33,927 nt of DNA, taken from assembly GCF_002009015.1 (NCBI RefSeq), contig NZ_LZDE01000311.1:1-33927 (forward strand), read 5' to 3'. Both the position numbers and the translations under genes were made by a program. The stretch comes from Microbulbifer mangrovi. Its GTDB lineage: Bacteria; Pseudomonadota; Gammaproteobacteria; Pseudomonadales; Cellvibrionaceae. The notes under the pieces are model-generated. The model was not told the DNA's origin, searched no databases, and saw nothing but the letters and a program-made list of their open reading frames with translations. Of the stretch, positions 26,083 to 33,926 are shown one piece after another; within the stretch, counting starts at the first letter, position 1; every line of letters begins with the position of its first letter.

Positions 26083-26099
26083 AATGACAGCGCTATCAT
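26083..26099. promoter_or_regulatory. NagR-type operator 2 upstream of the TonB receptor
   Basis: An identical 17-base copy of operator 1, shifted by 24 bp; its core is at 26085-26098. The tandem arrangement is seen only here in the window and suggests two dimers bound side by side, 70-110 bp before the receptor start. Confidence 0.75.
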
Positions 26100-26169
26100 T
26101 TTGAGGTACAAGGTGAATAAAAAGTTTCTAACCAAACCTTTATATCTATAAAAAAGGAAGGGGAAATCG

Positions 26170-28713
26170 ATGCTCAAGCGCAACAAACTCGCTCTCTCGA
26201 TCAGCGCAGCTGTACTGAGTGGTGGCCTGATGGCTCCACTGGCAGTTGCTCAGGACTCAGCTCTGGAAGAGATTACCGTTACCGGTATTCGTGGTTCTCT
26301 GCAGGATGCTCTCAGCACCAAGCGTGACTCCAACTCTATTGTCGACGCAATCTCTGCAGAGGATATCGGCAAGTTCCCGGACAAGAACGTTGCAGAATCC
26401 CTGCAGCGTGTCCCGGGTGTTACCATCCAGCGCCAGTTCGGTGAAGGTGCCGCAGTATCTATCCGCGGTGCGGGTAACGACCTGACCCTGACCACTCTGA
26501 ATGGTCAGAACGTTGCATCTACTGGCTGGTTTGTACTTGAGCCCGCCAAGCGTAGCTTCAACTACGAGCTGCTGCCCTCCGAGTTGGTTGGCAACATCGA
26601 AGTTTACAAATCCTCCCAGGCTGACCTCGCAGAAGGTGGTGTTGGTGGTACCGTAGTTATCAACACTCGCAAGCCGCTGGACCTTGATCCGCTGACCCTG
26701 CAGGCCTCTGTAGAAGCATCCCAGCAGTCTGACTCCGACTCCACTGACCCGCAGTTCTCTGGCCTCGGCAGCTGGAAAAACGACTCCGAGACTTTCGGTG
26801 TACTGATTTCCGCGGTATCCCAAGAGCGTCTGCTGCAGCGTCAGGGTAACGAAGCATTCTGGGAGTGGGGCGCCGGCCCGGTTGCGTTTGAGCAGGAGCG
26901 TAAGCGCTCTGCGATCAATGCTACCTTCCAGTACCAGCCGACCGAAAACCTCGACATCGTGCTGAACGCCATCGACATGCAGATGGAAGCAGATAACACC
27001 AACTACGCACTGTGGCTGACCCAGGGCAACTGTGGCTGGTGTGGTGTAGATGTTGATCCCGCTGATCAGCTGAACGGCACTACTGCGCGCGGCCCGGTTA
27101 ACCTGGCCTACCTGCAGGCGCGTCCGCGTGAAGCGACCATGAACTCCGACGTTTTCGACCTGACCACTACCTACACCGGTGATGGCTACGAGGTGAGCGT
27201 ACAGGTTGGTTCTACCTCTTCTACCGGTGGTACTGATTTCGAAATGGTGGTGGAAGACGGTTCCGGCGGTCTGGCCCTCGATGGCGCAACCTACGACTTC
27301 ATGAACGGCAGTCAGACCTGGGACCTGAACGGTTTCGATATGGGCAGCTATGACCCGGGCAGTGTGGTCATGGGTACCGGCGCGAACTTCAATGCGACGC
27401 CGAAAACCGACGAAGAAACTTACTTCCAGGCTGACCTGGAGTTTGATGTGGCGTTTGGTGCGATTAATAGCATCAAGACCGGTATCAAAACTGCCGACCA
27501 CAATGCGACCAGCCGTCGCTTCGAGTTCATTCAGGATGCGGATTTCGATCCCACCATCTCTACCGATGGCATCCTGGATGGCACCATCAGTGCCGGTGCT
27601 GGCGGCTACTCAATCCCGAAACTGGATGACGATGCGCTGAAAGCGTGGGCTCGTTCCTCTATCGTTGACAAGGTTGAAGACCTCGGCTCCTACAGCGAGA
27701 TCGATGAGACCAACTCCGCGGTATACGTGATGGCCACTTATGAGGCTGGTGAAGTGCGCGGTAACTTCGGTGTACGTTACGTGTCCACCGACGCTACTTC
27801 CACCTACTATATCGACGGTGTTAAAACCGAGACCGACGCCGACTACTCCGTCGTGCTGCCCAGCTTCAACCTCGCGTACAACCTGAGCGAAGACGTTGTG
27901 CTGCGTACTTCTGCGGCGAAAGTAATGGCCCGTCCGCAGTACGTCGACATGTACGTGAACCCGAGCCCCATCGGTGCTGACGACGAAATCGACAACAACC
28001 AGTTCTGGGTGACCGGTAATATTGGTCTCGAGCCGTTCCTGGCGAACCAGTTCGACTTGGGTGTTGAGTACTACTTCGCTGAAGGTTCTCTGATCTCTGG
28101 TGGCTTCTTCTACAAAGATGTGAGCAACTTTGTAACCATCAGCGAGTACAGCGCATCTGCTGGCGAGATCCCGTTCGATCTGCCGGCCAGTGAAGCTGCT
28201 TTCGGTTGGACCGTTCAGGAGAAAGACAACGGTGAAGATGCGAAAATTACCGGTATCGAGCTGGGCTACCAGCAAGACTTCGGTAACGGCTTCGGTGCCA
28301 TCGCCAACTACACCTGGACCGATACCTCCACCGACAAGATGACCTTTACCGATGGTAATCCGTTCCTGAGCGACAGCTCCGAGAACGTATACAACTTGAC
28401 CGGTTACTACGAAAATGACATGTTCTCTGCCCGTATTGCTTACAACTGGCGCAGTGAGTACATGATTCGTGAGTCCGGTTCCTACGGTAATCGTCTGCAC
28501 GATGACTTCGGCAGCCTGGACCTGAGTGCCGTTTGGTACGCTACCGAGAATCTGGATGTCAAGCTCGACGTTAACAACCTTCTGGCAGAAGAATCTGTCC
28601 AGATCGGTAACAATGCTGAGCCTGCGCCGGGAACCGGTTTTACCTCTGGTTTCCCGCTGTATGAGTACGAAACTGCTCGCCGTATCAACATCGGAGCTTC
28701 TTACAAGTTCTGA
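26170..28713 (+). CDS. TonB-dependent receptor (probable GlcNAc/chitooligosaccharide transporter)
   Basis: An outer-membrane active transporter of 847 aa. Residues 1-27 are a signal peptide (ending AVA before QD). A TonB-box-like LEEITVTGIRGSL (32-44) follows, then the plug domain with DIGKFPDKNVAESLQRVPGVTIQ, VSIRGAGNDLTLTTLNGQ and VGGTVVINTRKPLDL. The barrel has alternating strands and ends in IGASYKF with the terminal Phe used for BAM assembly. The layout matches the Xanthomonas/Caulobacter-type receptor group active on carbohydrates rather than a siderophore receptor. C288 and C291 (CGWC) are the only cysteines I found. GGAAGGGG precedes the ATG. Two NagR-type operators lie upstream, so a GlcNAc-containing substrate is likely but unproven. 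Confidence 0.93.
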   Translation: MLKRNKLALSISAAVLSGGLMAPLAVAQDSALEEITVTGIRGSLQDALSTKRDSNSIVDAISAEDIGKFPDKNVAESLQRVPGVTIQRQFGEGAAVSIRGAGNDLTLTTLNGQNVASTGWFVLEPAKRSFNYELLPSELVGNIEVYKSSQADLAEGGVGGTVVINTRKPLDLDPLTLQASVEASQQSDSDSTDPQFSGLGSWKNDSETFGVLISAVSQERLLQRQGNEAFWEWGAGPVAFEQERKRSAINATFQYQPTENLDIVLNAIDMQMEADNTNYALWLTQGNCGWCGVDVDPADQLNGTTARGPVNLAYLQARPREATMNSDVFDLTTTYTGDGYEVSVQVGSTSSTGGTDFEMVVEDGSGGLALDGATYDFMNGSQTWDLNGFDMGSYDPGSVVMGTGANFNATPKTDEETYFQADLEFDVAFGAINSIKTGIKTADHNATSRRFEFIQDADFDPTISTDGILDGTISAGAGGYSIPKLDDDALKAWARSSIVDKVEDLGSYSEIDETNSAVYVMATYEAGEVRGNFGVRYVSTDATSTYYIDGVKTETDADYSVVLPSFNLAYNLSEDVVLRTSAAKVMARPQYVDMYVNPSPIGADDEIDNNQFWVTGNIGLEPFLANQFDLGVEYYFAEGSLISGGFFYKDVSNFVTISEYSASAGEIPFDLPASEAAFGWTVQEKDNGEDAKITGIELGYQQDFGNGFGAIANYTWTDTSTDKMTFTDGNPFLSDSSENVYNLTGYYENDMFSARIAYNWRSEYMIRESGSYGNRLHDDFGSLDLSAVWYATENLDVKLDVNNLLAEESVQIGNNAEPAPGTGFTSGFPLYEYETARRINIGASYKF

Positions 28714-28740
28714 TAGCGAGATAGATTCGCTGAGTAACGG

Positions 28741-28769
28741 AAAAAGGGAAGTTTTTGCTTCCCTTTTTT
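28741..28769. terminator. Terminator between the receptor and sapC
   Basis: GGGAAG (28746-28751) pairs with CTTCCC (28758-28763), extended by A5 upstream and T6 downstream; the loop is TTTTTG. It is strong enough to reduce read-through from the receptor into sapC, so the two may be expressed at different levels. Confidence 0.85.
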
Positions 28770-28829
28770 CGTATGAAAAATATACTAGGCGGGCTTTTTT
28801 AGAATAACTTCAAATCAATAAGGTGTTGT

Positions 28830-29546
28830 ATGGCCACTGTAGAAGCCCCGAAAATCGTTCCACTGCGTAGTGATGTTCACGGAAAGCTGAAAGTACGTGA
28901 ATTGGGGACCTTTGAGCACGTCAAGAATGCACACATGGTGCCGGTAACTGCTCACGAATTTGCCCGTCTTGGGGCAGAATACCCGATCGTTTTTGTCAAG
29001 AATTCCGATACCGGTCAGTTCCAGTCTGTTGCATTGCTCAGTCTGAAAGTGGGCGAGAACCTGTTCGTGGACGGCGAGTCCTGGAAAGGCGTATTCGTAC
29101 CTGGTGCTGTCCGTAATCACCCCTTTATCCTGGCTCCGGCTGGTGAGAACAAAGAACAACTGATGGTTGGCCTGATCGAGAACAGCCCGGTAGTTGGTGA
29201 AGAGGAAGGCAACGAGCTGTTCACCGAATCTGGAGAAGAGTCCGAATACCTGAAGGCGAAGAAAGAGTCTCTGGTGGGGTACCTGGAAAGCGATCAGATG
29301 ACCAAGGCGTTCATCACCATTTTGGCCGAAAAAGACTTGCTGACCACTCAGAACGTCGCAGTCAACGCTGGCGGTGAGAAGATCAACCTGACCGGTATCT
29401 ACATGGTCGATGAGAAGAAACTGGGCGAACTCAGCGAAGAAGATTTCGCCGATTTCCGCAAGCGTGGTTTCCTGCCGCCGCTGTTCGCACAGCTCGGCTC
29501 CATGCATCAGTTCTCCCGTCTGGCCAAGATGCAGGCCGGCGCCTGA
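28830..29546 (+). CDS. sapC: SapC family protein
   Basis: A 238-aa protein resembling the SapC family (Pfam PF07277), named after a Campylobacter surface-layer-associated gene. Function is unknown. Visible features: PLRSDVHGKLKVRE near the start; EFARLGAEYPIVFVKN (about residues 48-63); a central WKGVFVPGAVRNHPFIL; and the C-terminal DFRKRGFLPPLFAQLGSMHQFSRLAKMQ. No signal peptide or membrane segment is seen, so it is probably cytosolic. AAGGTG precedes the ATG. It heads a tight operon with two halogenase-family genes and a permease. SapC genes commonly sit with TonB receptors and 'tryptophan halogenases' in marine bacteria and caulobacters, which suggests a shared but undefined job. Confidence 0.9.
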   Translation: MATVEAPKIVPLRSDVHGKLKVRELGTFEHVKNAHMVPVTAHEFARLGAEYPIVFVKNSDTGQFQSVALLSLKVGENLFVDGESWKGVFVPGAVRNHPFILAPAGENKEQLMVGLIENSPVVGEEEGNELFTESGEESEYLKAKKESLVGYLESDQMTKAFITILAEKDLLTTQNVAVNAGGEKINLTGIYMVDEKKLGELSEEDFADFRKRGFLPPLFAQLGSMHQFSRLAKMQAGA

Positions 29547-29568
29547 TAGTCGAACCTAGTTTGATACA

Positions 29569-31134
29569 ATGACTATCAATAGCTCTGAGCAAATCAAGCG
29601 GGTATTGGTAGTCGGGGGTGGCACGGCCGGCTGGTTGTCGGCCTGTCACCTCGCCAAGAAACTCGCTTCCTCCTCTCCCGCTGGCGTTCAGGTAACGCTG
29701 GTCGAGTCCGAAAATATTCCTACTATCGGTGTTGGTGAAGGCACTGTACCCGCGATCAGGGAATCCCTGCGTTACCTCGGGATCAGCGAAACCGAATTCG
29801 TTCGCGAATGCGATGCCACATTCAAGCAAGGCATCAAGTTTGCAAACTGGGCACGCTCACCTGATATTTTTGGTTCTGATTACTATCACCATGTATTTGA
29901 TTATCCCGACAGTGGATCCGGGGATCTGACGCCGTACTGGCTGCAAAACAGCAATGGCCGCAGTTATGTGGATGCCGTTTCCGTGCAGGGTGCCATCTGC
30001 GATAGAGGCCTCGGCCCCAAAGACATGACTGTGCCGGAGTACGAGGGAATAGTTAGCTACGCCTATCATCTGGATGCGGCGAAGTTCGCCCGTCTGCTGA
30101 CTCGGCATGGTGTGGATAAACTTGGGGTCCGGCATGTACTGGCTGATGTGCAGCGAGTGAATTGTGACGAGTCTGGGGATATTTCTTCGGTTACCACTGC
30201 CGCGGGAGAAACCCTGGAGGCGGACCTCTTTGTGGATTGCACCGGTTTTGCGTCGCTACTAATCGGACAGTCCCTCGGGGTTGAATTCATCGACAAGCGC
30301 CACATCCTTTTTGCAGATTATGCTCTGGCTGCCCAGTTGCCATATTCCGATGCGAATGCGCCGATCCCAAGTTTTACCATCTCCACTGCTCAGGAGAGTG
30401 GCTGGATCTGGGATATCGGTCTGTCGGAAAGACGTGGTACCGGGTACGTGTATTCGAGCGCGCACACGGATCATGATCAGGCTGAATCTGTTTTTCGGCG
30501 TTATCTCGGTGATGATGACGGCAATCTGTCCGTGCGAAAAATTCCCATGCGCGTCGGCCACCGGGAAACGTATTGGCAAAATAATTGCGTTGCTATCGGT
30601 CTGTCGCAGGGGTTCGTGGAGCCTCTTGAGGCCACCGGTATTCTGGTTTATGACGCGACTGCGAGAATGCTGGCAGAAATCTTTCCTGCAAGTCGCTCGG
30701 TGATGCCCATTGCCGCGAAGCAATTCAATCGCGCAGTCCAGTACGCCTGGGACCGGGTGATTGACTTTATCAAGTTGCATTACTGCATCAGTCAGCGACG
30801 GGATCACCCGTTCTGGGTGGATAATTGTGATGCTTCGTCCATTCCTGATACGTTGCAAGAAAAGCTGCAACTCTGGAAAGCTCAGCCTCCCAGTGTTTAC
30901 GAGTTTCCGAGCAAGCTCGAAATTTTTAATCTGGCCAATTACCAGTACGTTCTCTACGGGATGGGGTTCGATACCAATATTGGTACCCAGCTGTCCGGGC
31001 GCTATCCAATGATGTCGGATGCAATCGATCGGATGACCGATATCTCGAGTTATGCTTCCCGCTTGCTCGGCAGCTTGCCGGAGCATCGAACCCTGGTTGA
31101 GAAAATAAAAAAATACGGTTTACAAAAAATCTAG
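29569..31134 (+). CDS. Flavin-dependent 'tryptophan halogenase' family protein (copy 1)
   Basis: A 521-aa flavoprotein of the PrnA/RebH superfamily, which uses FADH2, O2 and halide to make HOCl or HOBr for aryl halogenation. Seen: the FAD-binding GGGTAGW (16-22), IGVGEGTV (53-60), and the lysine motif TFKQGIKFANW, whose K86 corresponds to the catalytic Lys79 of PrnA. DCTGFAS (223-229) and FVEPLEATGI (E351, E354) are also present. The diagnostic WxWxIP is WIWDIG (279-284): both Trp are kept but Pro is replaced by Gly. It starts 22 bp after sapC with no strong ribosome site, suggesting coupling. Substrate is unknown; a monooxygenase-like or non-tryptophan activity is possible. Confidence 0.9.
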   Translation: MTINSSEQIKRVLVVGGGTAGWLSACHLAKKLASSSPAGVQVTLVESENIPTIGVGEGTVPAIRESLRYLGISETEFVRECDATFKQGIKFANWARSPDIFGSDYYHHVFDYPDSGSGDLTPYWLQNSNGRSYVDAVSVQGAICDRGLGPKDMTVPEYEGIVSYAYHLDAAKFARLLTRHGVDKLGVRHVLADVQRVNCDESGDISSVTTAAGETLEADLFVDCTGFASLLIGQSLGVEFIDKRHILFADYALAAQLPYSDANAPIPSFTISTAQESGWIWDIGLSERRGTGYVYSSAHTDHDQAESVFRRYLGDDDGNLSVRKIPMRVGHRETYWQNNCVAIGLSQGFVEPLEATGILVYDATARMLAEIFPASRSVMPIAAKQFNRAVQYAWDRVIDFIKLHYCISQRRDHPFWVDNCDASSIPDTLQEKLQLWKAQPPSVYEFPSKLEIFNLANYQYVLYGMGFDTNIGTQLSGRYPMMSDAIDRMTDISSYASRLLGSLPEHRTLVEKIKKYGLQKI

Positions 31135-31140
31135 CCACTT

Positions 31141-32667
31141 ATGCAGTCTCACACCGTTAAAACATTGAATATTGTGGGTGGAGGAAGTGCCGGCTGGATG
31201 GCCGCAATCTACCTGAATCGTTATTTCAATCGCGAAGCAAAAAACTTCCAGATCAACGTCATAGAGAGTCCGGACATTGGCATCATTGGCGTCGGAGAAG
31301 CAACGGTCCACAGCATTCGTTTCTTCTTCGGTGCAATGGGGTTGGATGAAGCCGAATTAATGGCTGAAACCAATGCGACCATCAAGTCGGGAATTATGTT
31401 TCGTAACTGGATGAAGCCGGTTGCAGGAAAAACCCACGAATATTTTCATCCTTTTGATCAGCAGCAGCCCGGCGGCTCTGTGGATATCTCCAGCGCGTGG
31501 TTTGTTGGCGAACGCCAGTCGCAAGAGCGCTACGACGAAGGTGTCAGTGTAAATTCCCATCTTATCAAATGGGGGCATTGTCCAAAGGGGGCGTCTTCCC
31601 CGAATTATCAGGCGGTGGTTCCCTACGGTTACCATCTGGACGCTACGCTGTTAGCTCGCTTCCTCAGGCGTAAAGCTGTGGAGCAGGGGGTTAGGCACAT
31701 TGAAGCCACGGTTACAGATGCGGCTGTCGTATCCGGGAAAATTTTGTCAGTGGAGACTGACCAGGGATCTGTTGCCGGTGACTTCTTTTTGGACTGCACC
31801 GGGTTTCGCGGACTTTTAATCGACAAGCTTCAGAAGGATAACTGGGAGTCGTTTACCGATGTTCTTCCCTGTGACAAGGCTGTGGCGATCCAGCGCGAGC
31901 TTCCCCCTGGTGAGAAGCCGCGTTCCTATACGGTTGCGACTGCGCTCTCTTCTGGTTGGGCTTGGCAGATTGACCTGATCAATCGTCAGGGCAGCGGATA
32001 TGTCTACGATAGTGGGCGGCTTTCGCCGCAAGATGCGGAAAGAGAATTGAGGGAGTTTCTCGGCCCTGAATCCAGTGTGCTCAAGTGTACGCATCTGGAT
32101 ATGAAGGTCGGGTGCCGCAGGAATACCTGGGTTGGGAATTGCGCGGCAATTGGACTTTCCGGGGGCTTTATCGAGCCGTTGGAGTCTACCGGCTTGCATA
32201 TGATCCATCTGGGTGTGAGTCTGCTAGCCACTCATCTGGCTGGCGATGATGGCAGTGATGTACTGCGTGATTCCTACAATGAAAAAATGCGCGGGTTCTA
32301 CCAGGATCTCAAGCAATTCATTGTGCTGCATTATTGCCTGTCCGACCGCGATGACAGTGATTTCTGGCGTTCAGCATCTGCGACTGTAGAAGGTTGCGCT
32401 TGGCTGAAATCAAAATTGCCGCTCTGGAAGCGCAAAATCTGTGAGTATCAGGACTTTGCCGGGAGTTACGCGAGTATCTTCACTGATACCAACTACCGCT
32501 ATGTATTGTACGGCATGCAGCACTACCCGGCTCCCCAGTTCGCAATGTCAGAAAGTGAAGTAGACGGTATTTTCCAGCGTTTTTCTCAATTGCTGGGGCG
32601 TGCGAAATCCGGAACTCTGGATCACTCGCAGTTTCTGCAGGCAGTGCACGCCAAAAGGCGAGGTTGA
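31141..32667 (+). CDS. Flavin-dependent 'tryptophan halogenase' family protein (copy 2)
   Basis: A paralogue of the preceding gene, 508 aa, starting only 6 bp after its stop. Seen: GGGSAGW (13-19), IGVGEATV (49-56), and ATIKSGIMFRNW with K82 at the catalytic lysine position. DCTGFRG (218-224) and FIEPLESTGL (E345, E348) follow. WxWxIP appears as WAWQID (273-278), Pro replaced by Asp. The two copies share only the motif blocks by eye, so the duplication is old rather than recent. It may act on a different substrate or pair with copy 1. The stop codon is 8 bp before the permease start, so all are likely one transcript. Confidence 0.9.
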   Translation: MQSHTVKTLNIVGGGSAGWMAAIYLNRYFNREAKNFQINVIESPDIGIIGVGEATVHSIRFFFGAMGLDEAELMAETNATIKSGIMFRNWMKPVAGKTHEYFHPFDQQQPGGSVDISSAWFVGERQSQERYDEGVSVNSHLIKWGHCPKGASSPNYQAVVPYGYHLDATLLARFLRRKAVEQGVRHIEATVTDAAVVSGKILSVETDQGSVAGDFFLDCTGFRGLLIDKLQKDNWESFTDVLPCDKAVAIQRELPPGEKPRSYTVATALSSGWAWQIDLINRQGSGYVYDSGRLSPQDAERELREFLGPESSVLKCTHLDMKVGCRRNTWVGNCAAIGLSGGFIEPLESTGLHMIHLGVSLLATHLAGDDGSDVLRDSYNEKMRGFYQDLKQFIVLHYCLSDRDDSDFWRSASATVEGCAWLKSKLPLWKRKICEYQDFAGSYASIFTDTNYRYVLYGMQHYPAPQFAMSESEVDGIFQRFSQLLGRAKSGTLDHSQFLQAVHAKRRG

Positions 32668-32675
32668 ACGGGGCT

Positions 32676-33737
32676 ATGAAACTTATTCCCGCCCGGGACA
32701 CCTGTCGCTCAATCTCGCCCTGGATACTTTGGCTGGCCATGTTTTATGGCCTGTGGGCACTGTTTGTCTCCAGTTATAACCTTTGGGATACCGTGGCAGA
32801 GCACTGGCCCATGGCGCTGTCCATGGCTATTGGCTCCTACGCGGCGGGCTCTACGCCCATGGGCGGCGGCACTGTCGGGTTTCCCGTACTGGTGTTGCTG
32901 TTCGATATGCCGGCCAGTCTCGGCCGGGATTTCAGTTTTGCGGTGCAGTCCATCGGTATGGTCAGCGCCAGTATCTTTATTTTCTGTCGGCGCCAGTTGC
33001 TGGCCTGGTCCATGTTGCGCGGTGCGTTGCTGGGAAGCCTGTTGGCGACGCCACTGGGTATTCTCCATTTTGCACCCCTTGTTCCCGAGCTGTGGGTAAA
33101 ACTGTCGTTTGCGGTGATCTGGGGGAGCTTCGGAATTCTGCATCTGTATCGCCTGCGCGAGATTACTGGTCACGATCACGCGGGAGATCCGCGTTGTCCC
33201 AAGGATTTTCGGGTGGGGCTGATGCTTGGGGCGATTTCCGGTTTTGCTGCGGTATCGGTCACCGGGGTGGGTATCGATATGGTCATCTACGCGGCACTGG
33301 TGTTGCTCAGCCGTGTGGATCTCAAGGTCGCCATTCCCACATCTGTGGTCATCATGGCGTTCTCTTCCGTGGTGGGCGTTGTGGTGAAAAGTGTTGCTGG
33401 TGACTGGCAGCCGGGGGTGCTGGGTAACTGGCTGGCTGCGGCACCTGTGGTAGCACTGGGAGCGCCGCTGGGGGTATTTGTGGTCGGGTTGATTGGGCGC
33501 AAACCCACTCTGCTAGTGGTGGCCCTACTGTGCATTGTGCAGCTCGTATGGACCTGTATTTCGGAAAGGGCGACCCTGGGGGTTGCCGGAACGGCTGTCG
33601 CGCTGGTCTCGGTGCTGGTGTGTCTCGCTGGATTCGAGGCGCTGCGCCAATTGGGGCTGCGCCGCGAGCGCGAACGCACTCAGGCTGCTGAGTCGGATGT
33701 GGATATCCCTTTGAATCAGCTGGCGCCGGGATCATAG
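32676..33737 (+). CDS. TauE/SafE-family anion permease
   Basis: An inner-membrane protein of 353 aa with about eight to nine hydrophobic segments. The conserved MGGGTVGFPVLVLLF region in the first repeat and AISGFAAVSVTGVGIDMVIYAAL in the second match the TauE/SafE (DUF81) family of sulfite/sulfonate and other small-anion transporters. ATG 32676 is preferred; the in-frame TTG at 32664 overlaps the halogenase stop. It is the last gene of sapC-halogenase-halogenase-permease. Its tight linkage to two halide-using enzymes suggests a small anion related to them, but no ligand can be read from the sequence. A polar tail of about 25 residues ends the protein. Confidence 0.85.
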   Translation: MKLIPARDTCRSISPWILWLAMFYGLWALFVSSYNLWDTVAEHWPMALSMAIGSYAAGSTPMGGGTVGFPVLVLLFDMPASLGRDFSFAVQSIGMVSASIFIFCRRQLLAWSMLRGALLGSLLATPLGILHFAPLVPELWVKLSFAVIWGSFGILHLYRLREITGHDHAGDPRCPKDFRVGLMLGAISGFAAVSVTGVGIDMVIYAALVLLSRVDLKVAIPTSVVIMAFSSVVGVVVKSVAGDWQPGVLGNWLAAAPVVALGAPLGVFVVGLIGRKPTLLVVALLCIVQLVWTCISERATLGVAGTAVALVSVLVCLAGFEALRQLGLRRERERTQAAESDVDIPLNQLAPGS

Positions 33738-33813
33738 CTGCTTTCAGCTATCGAATAGCTTTACATAAGCTTCCGGCTTCACACCTGTGTGTTTGCATTC
33801 GGATCCGGCAATA

Positions 33814-33845
33814 AAAAAGGCGATCTCGTAAGAGATCGCCTTTTT
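33814..33845. terminator. Terminator after the halogenase-permease operon
   Basis: GGCGATCTC (33819-33827) pairs with GAGATCGCC (33832-33840) over a GTAA loop, flanked by A5 and T5. It reads on both strands, so it can stop the permease operon and the tRNA-Gln transcript arriving from the right. Confidence 0.9.
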
Positions 33846-33851
33846 CGTATA

Positions 33852-33926
33852 TGGCTGGGGTGGAAGGATTCGAACCTTCGCATGACGGGATCAAAACCCG
33901 CTGCCTTACCGCTTGGCTACACCCCA
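33852..33926 (-). tRNA. tRNA-Gln (anticodon TTG)
   Basis: A complete 75-nt cloverleaf on the minus strand: it starts TGGGGTGTAGCCAAGC, has the anticodon stem GCGGG/CCCGT around TTTTGAT (anticodon TTG), the T loop TTCGAAT and an encoded CCA. The length and first bases match tRNA-Gln of E. coli. Confidence 0.96.

Larger units (their letters stand above)
25775..26169. other. Regulatory region between pyk and the TonB receptor
   Basis: 395 bp with no gene. It holds the pyk terminator (25820-25848), a palindrome TGTCAC-AA-GTGACA (25953-25966), two tandem NagR-type operators (26059-26075, 26083-26099), AT-rich sequence with TATAAA-like elements (26140-26152), and a ribosome site GGAAGGGG just before the receptor ATG. 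No single promoter stands out. Confidence 0.65.

Noticed and set aside
26257..27501. Minus-strand open frame (414 codons) opposite the TonB receptor
   Set aside because: Antisense to a receptor with complete signal peptide, plug and barrel features; no independent start signal or domain.
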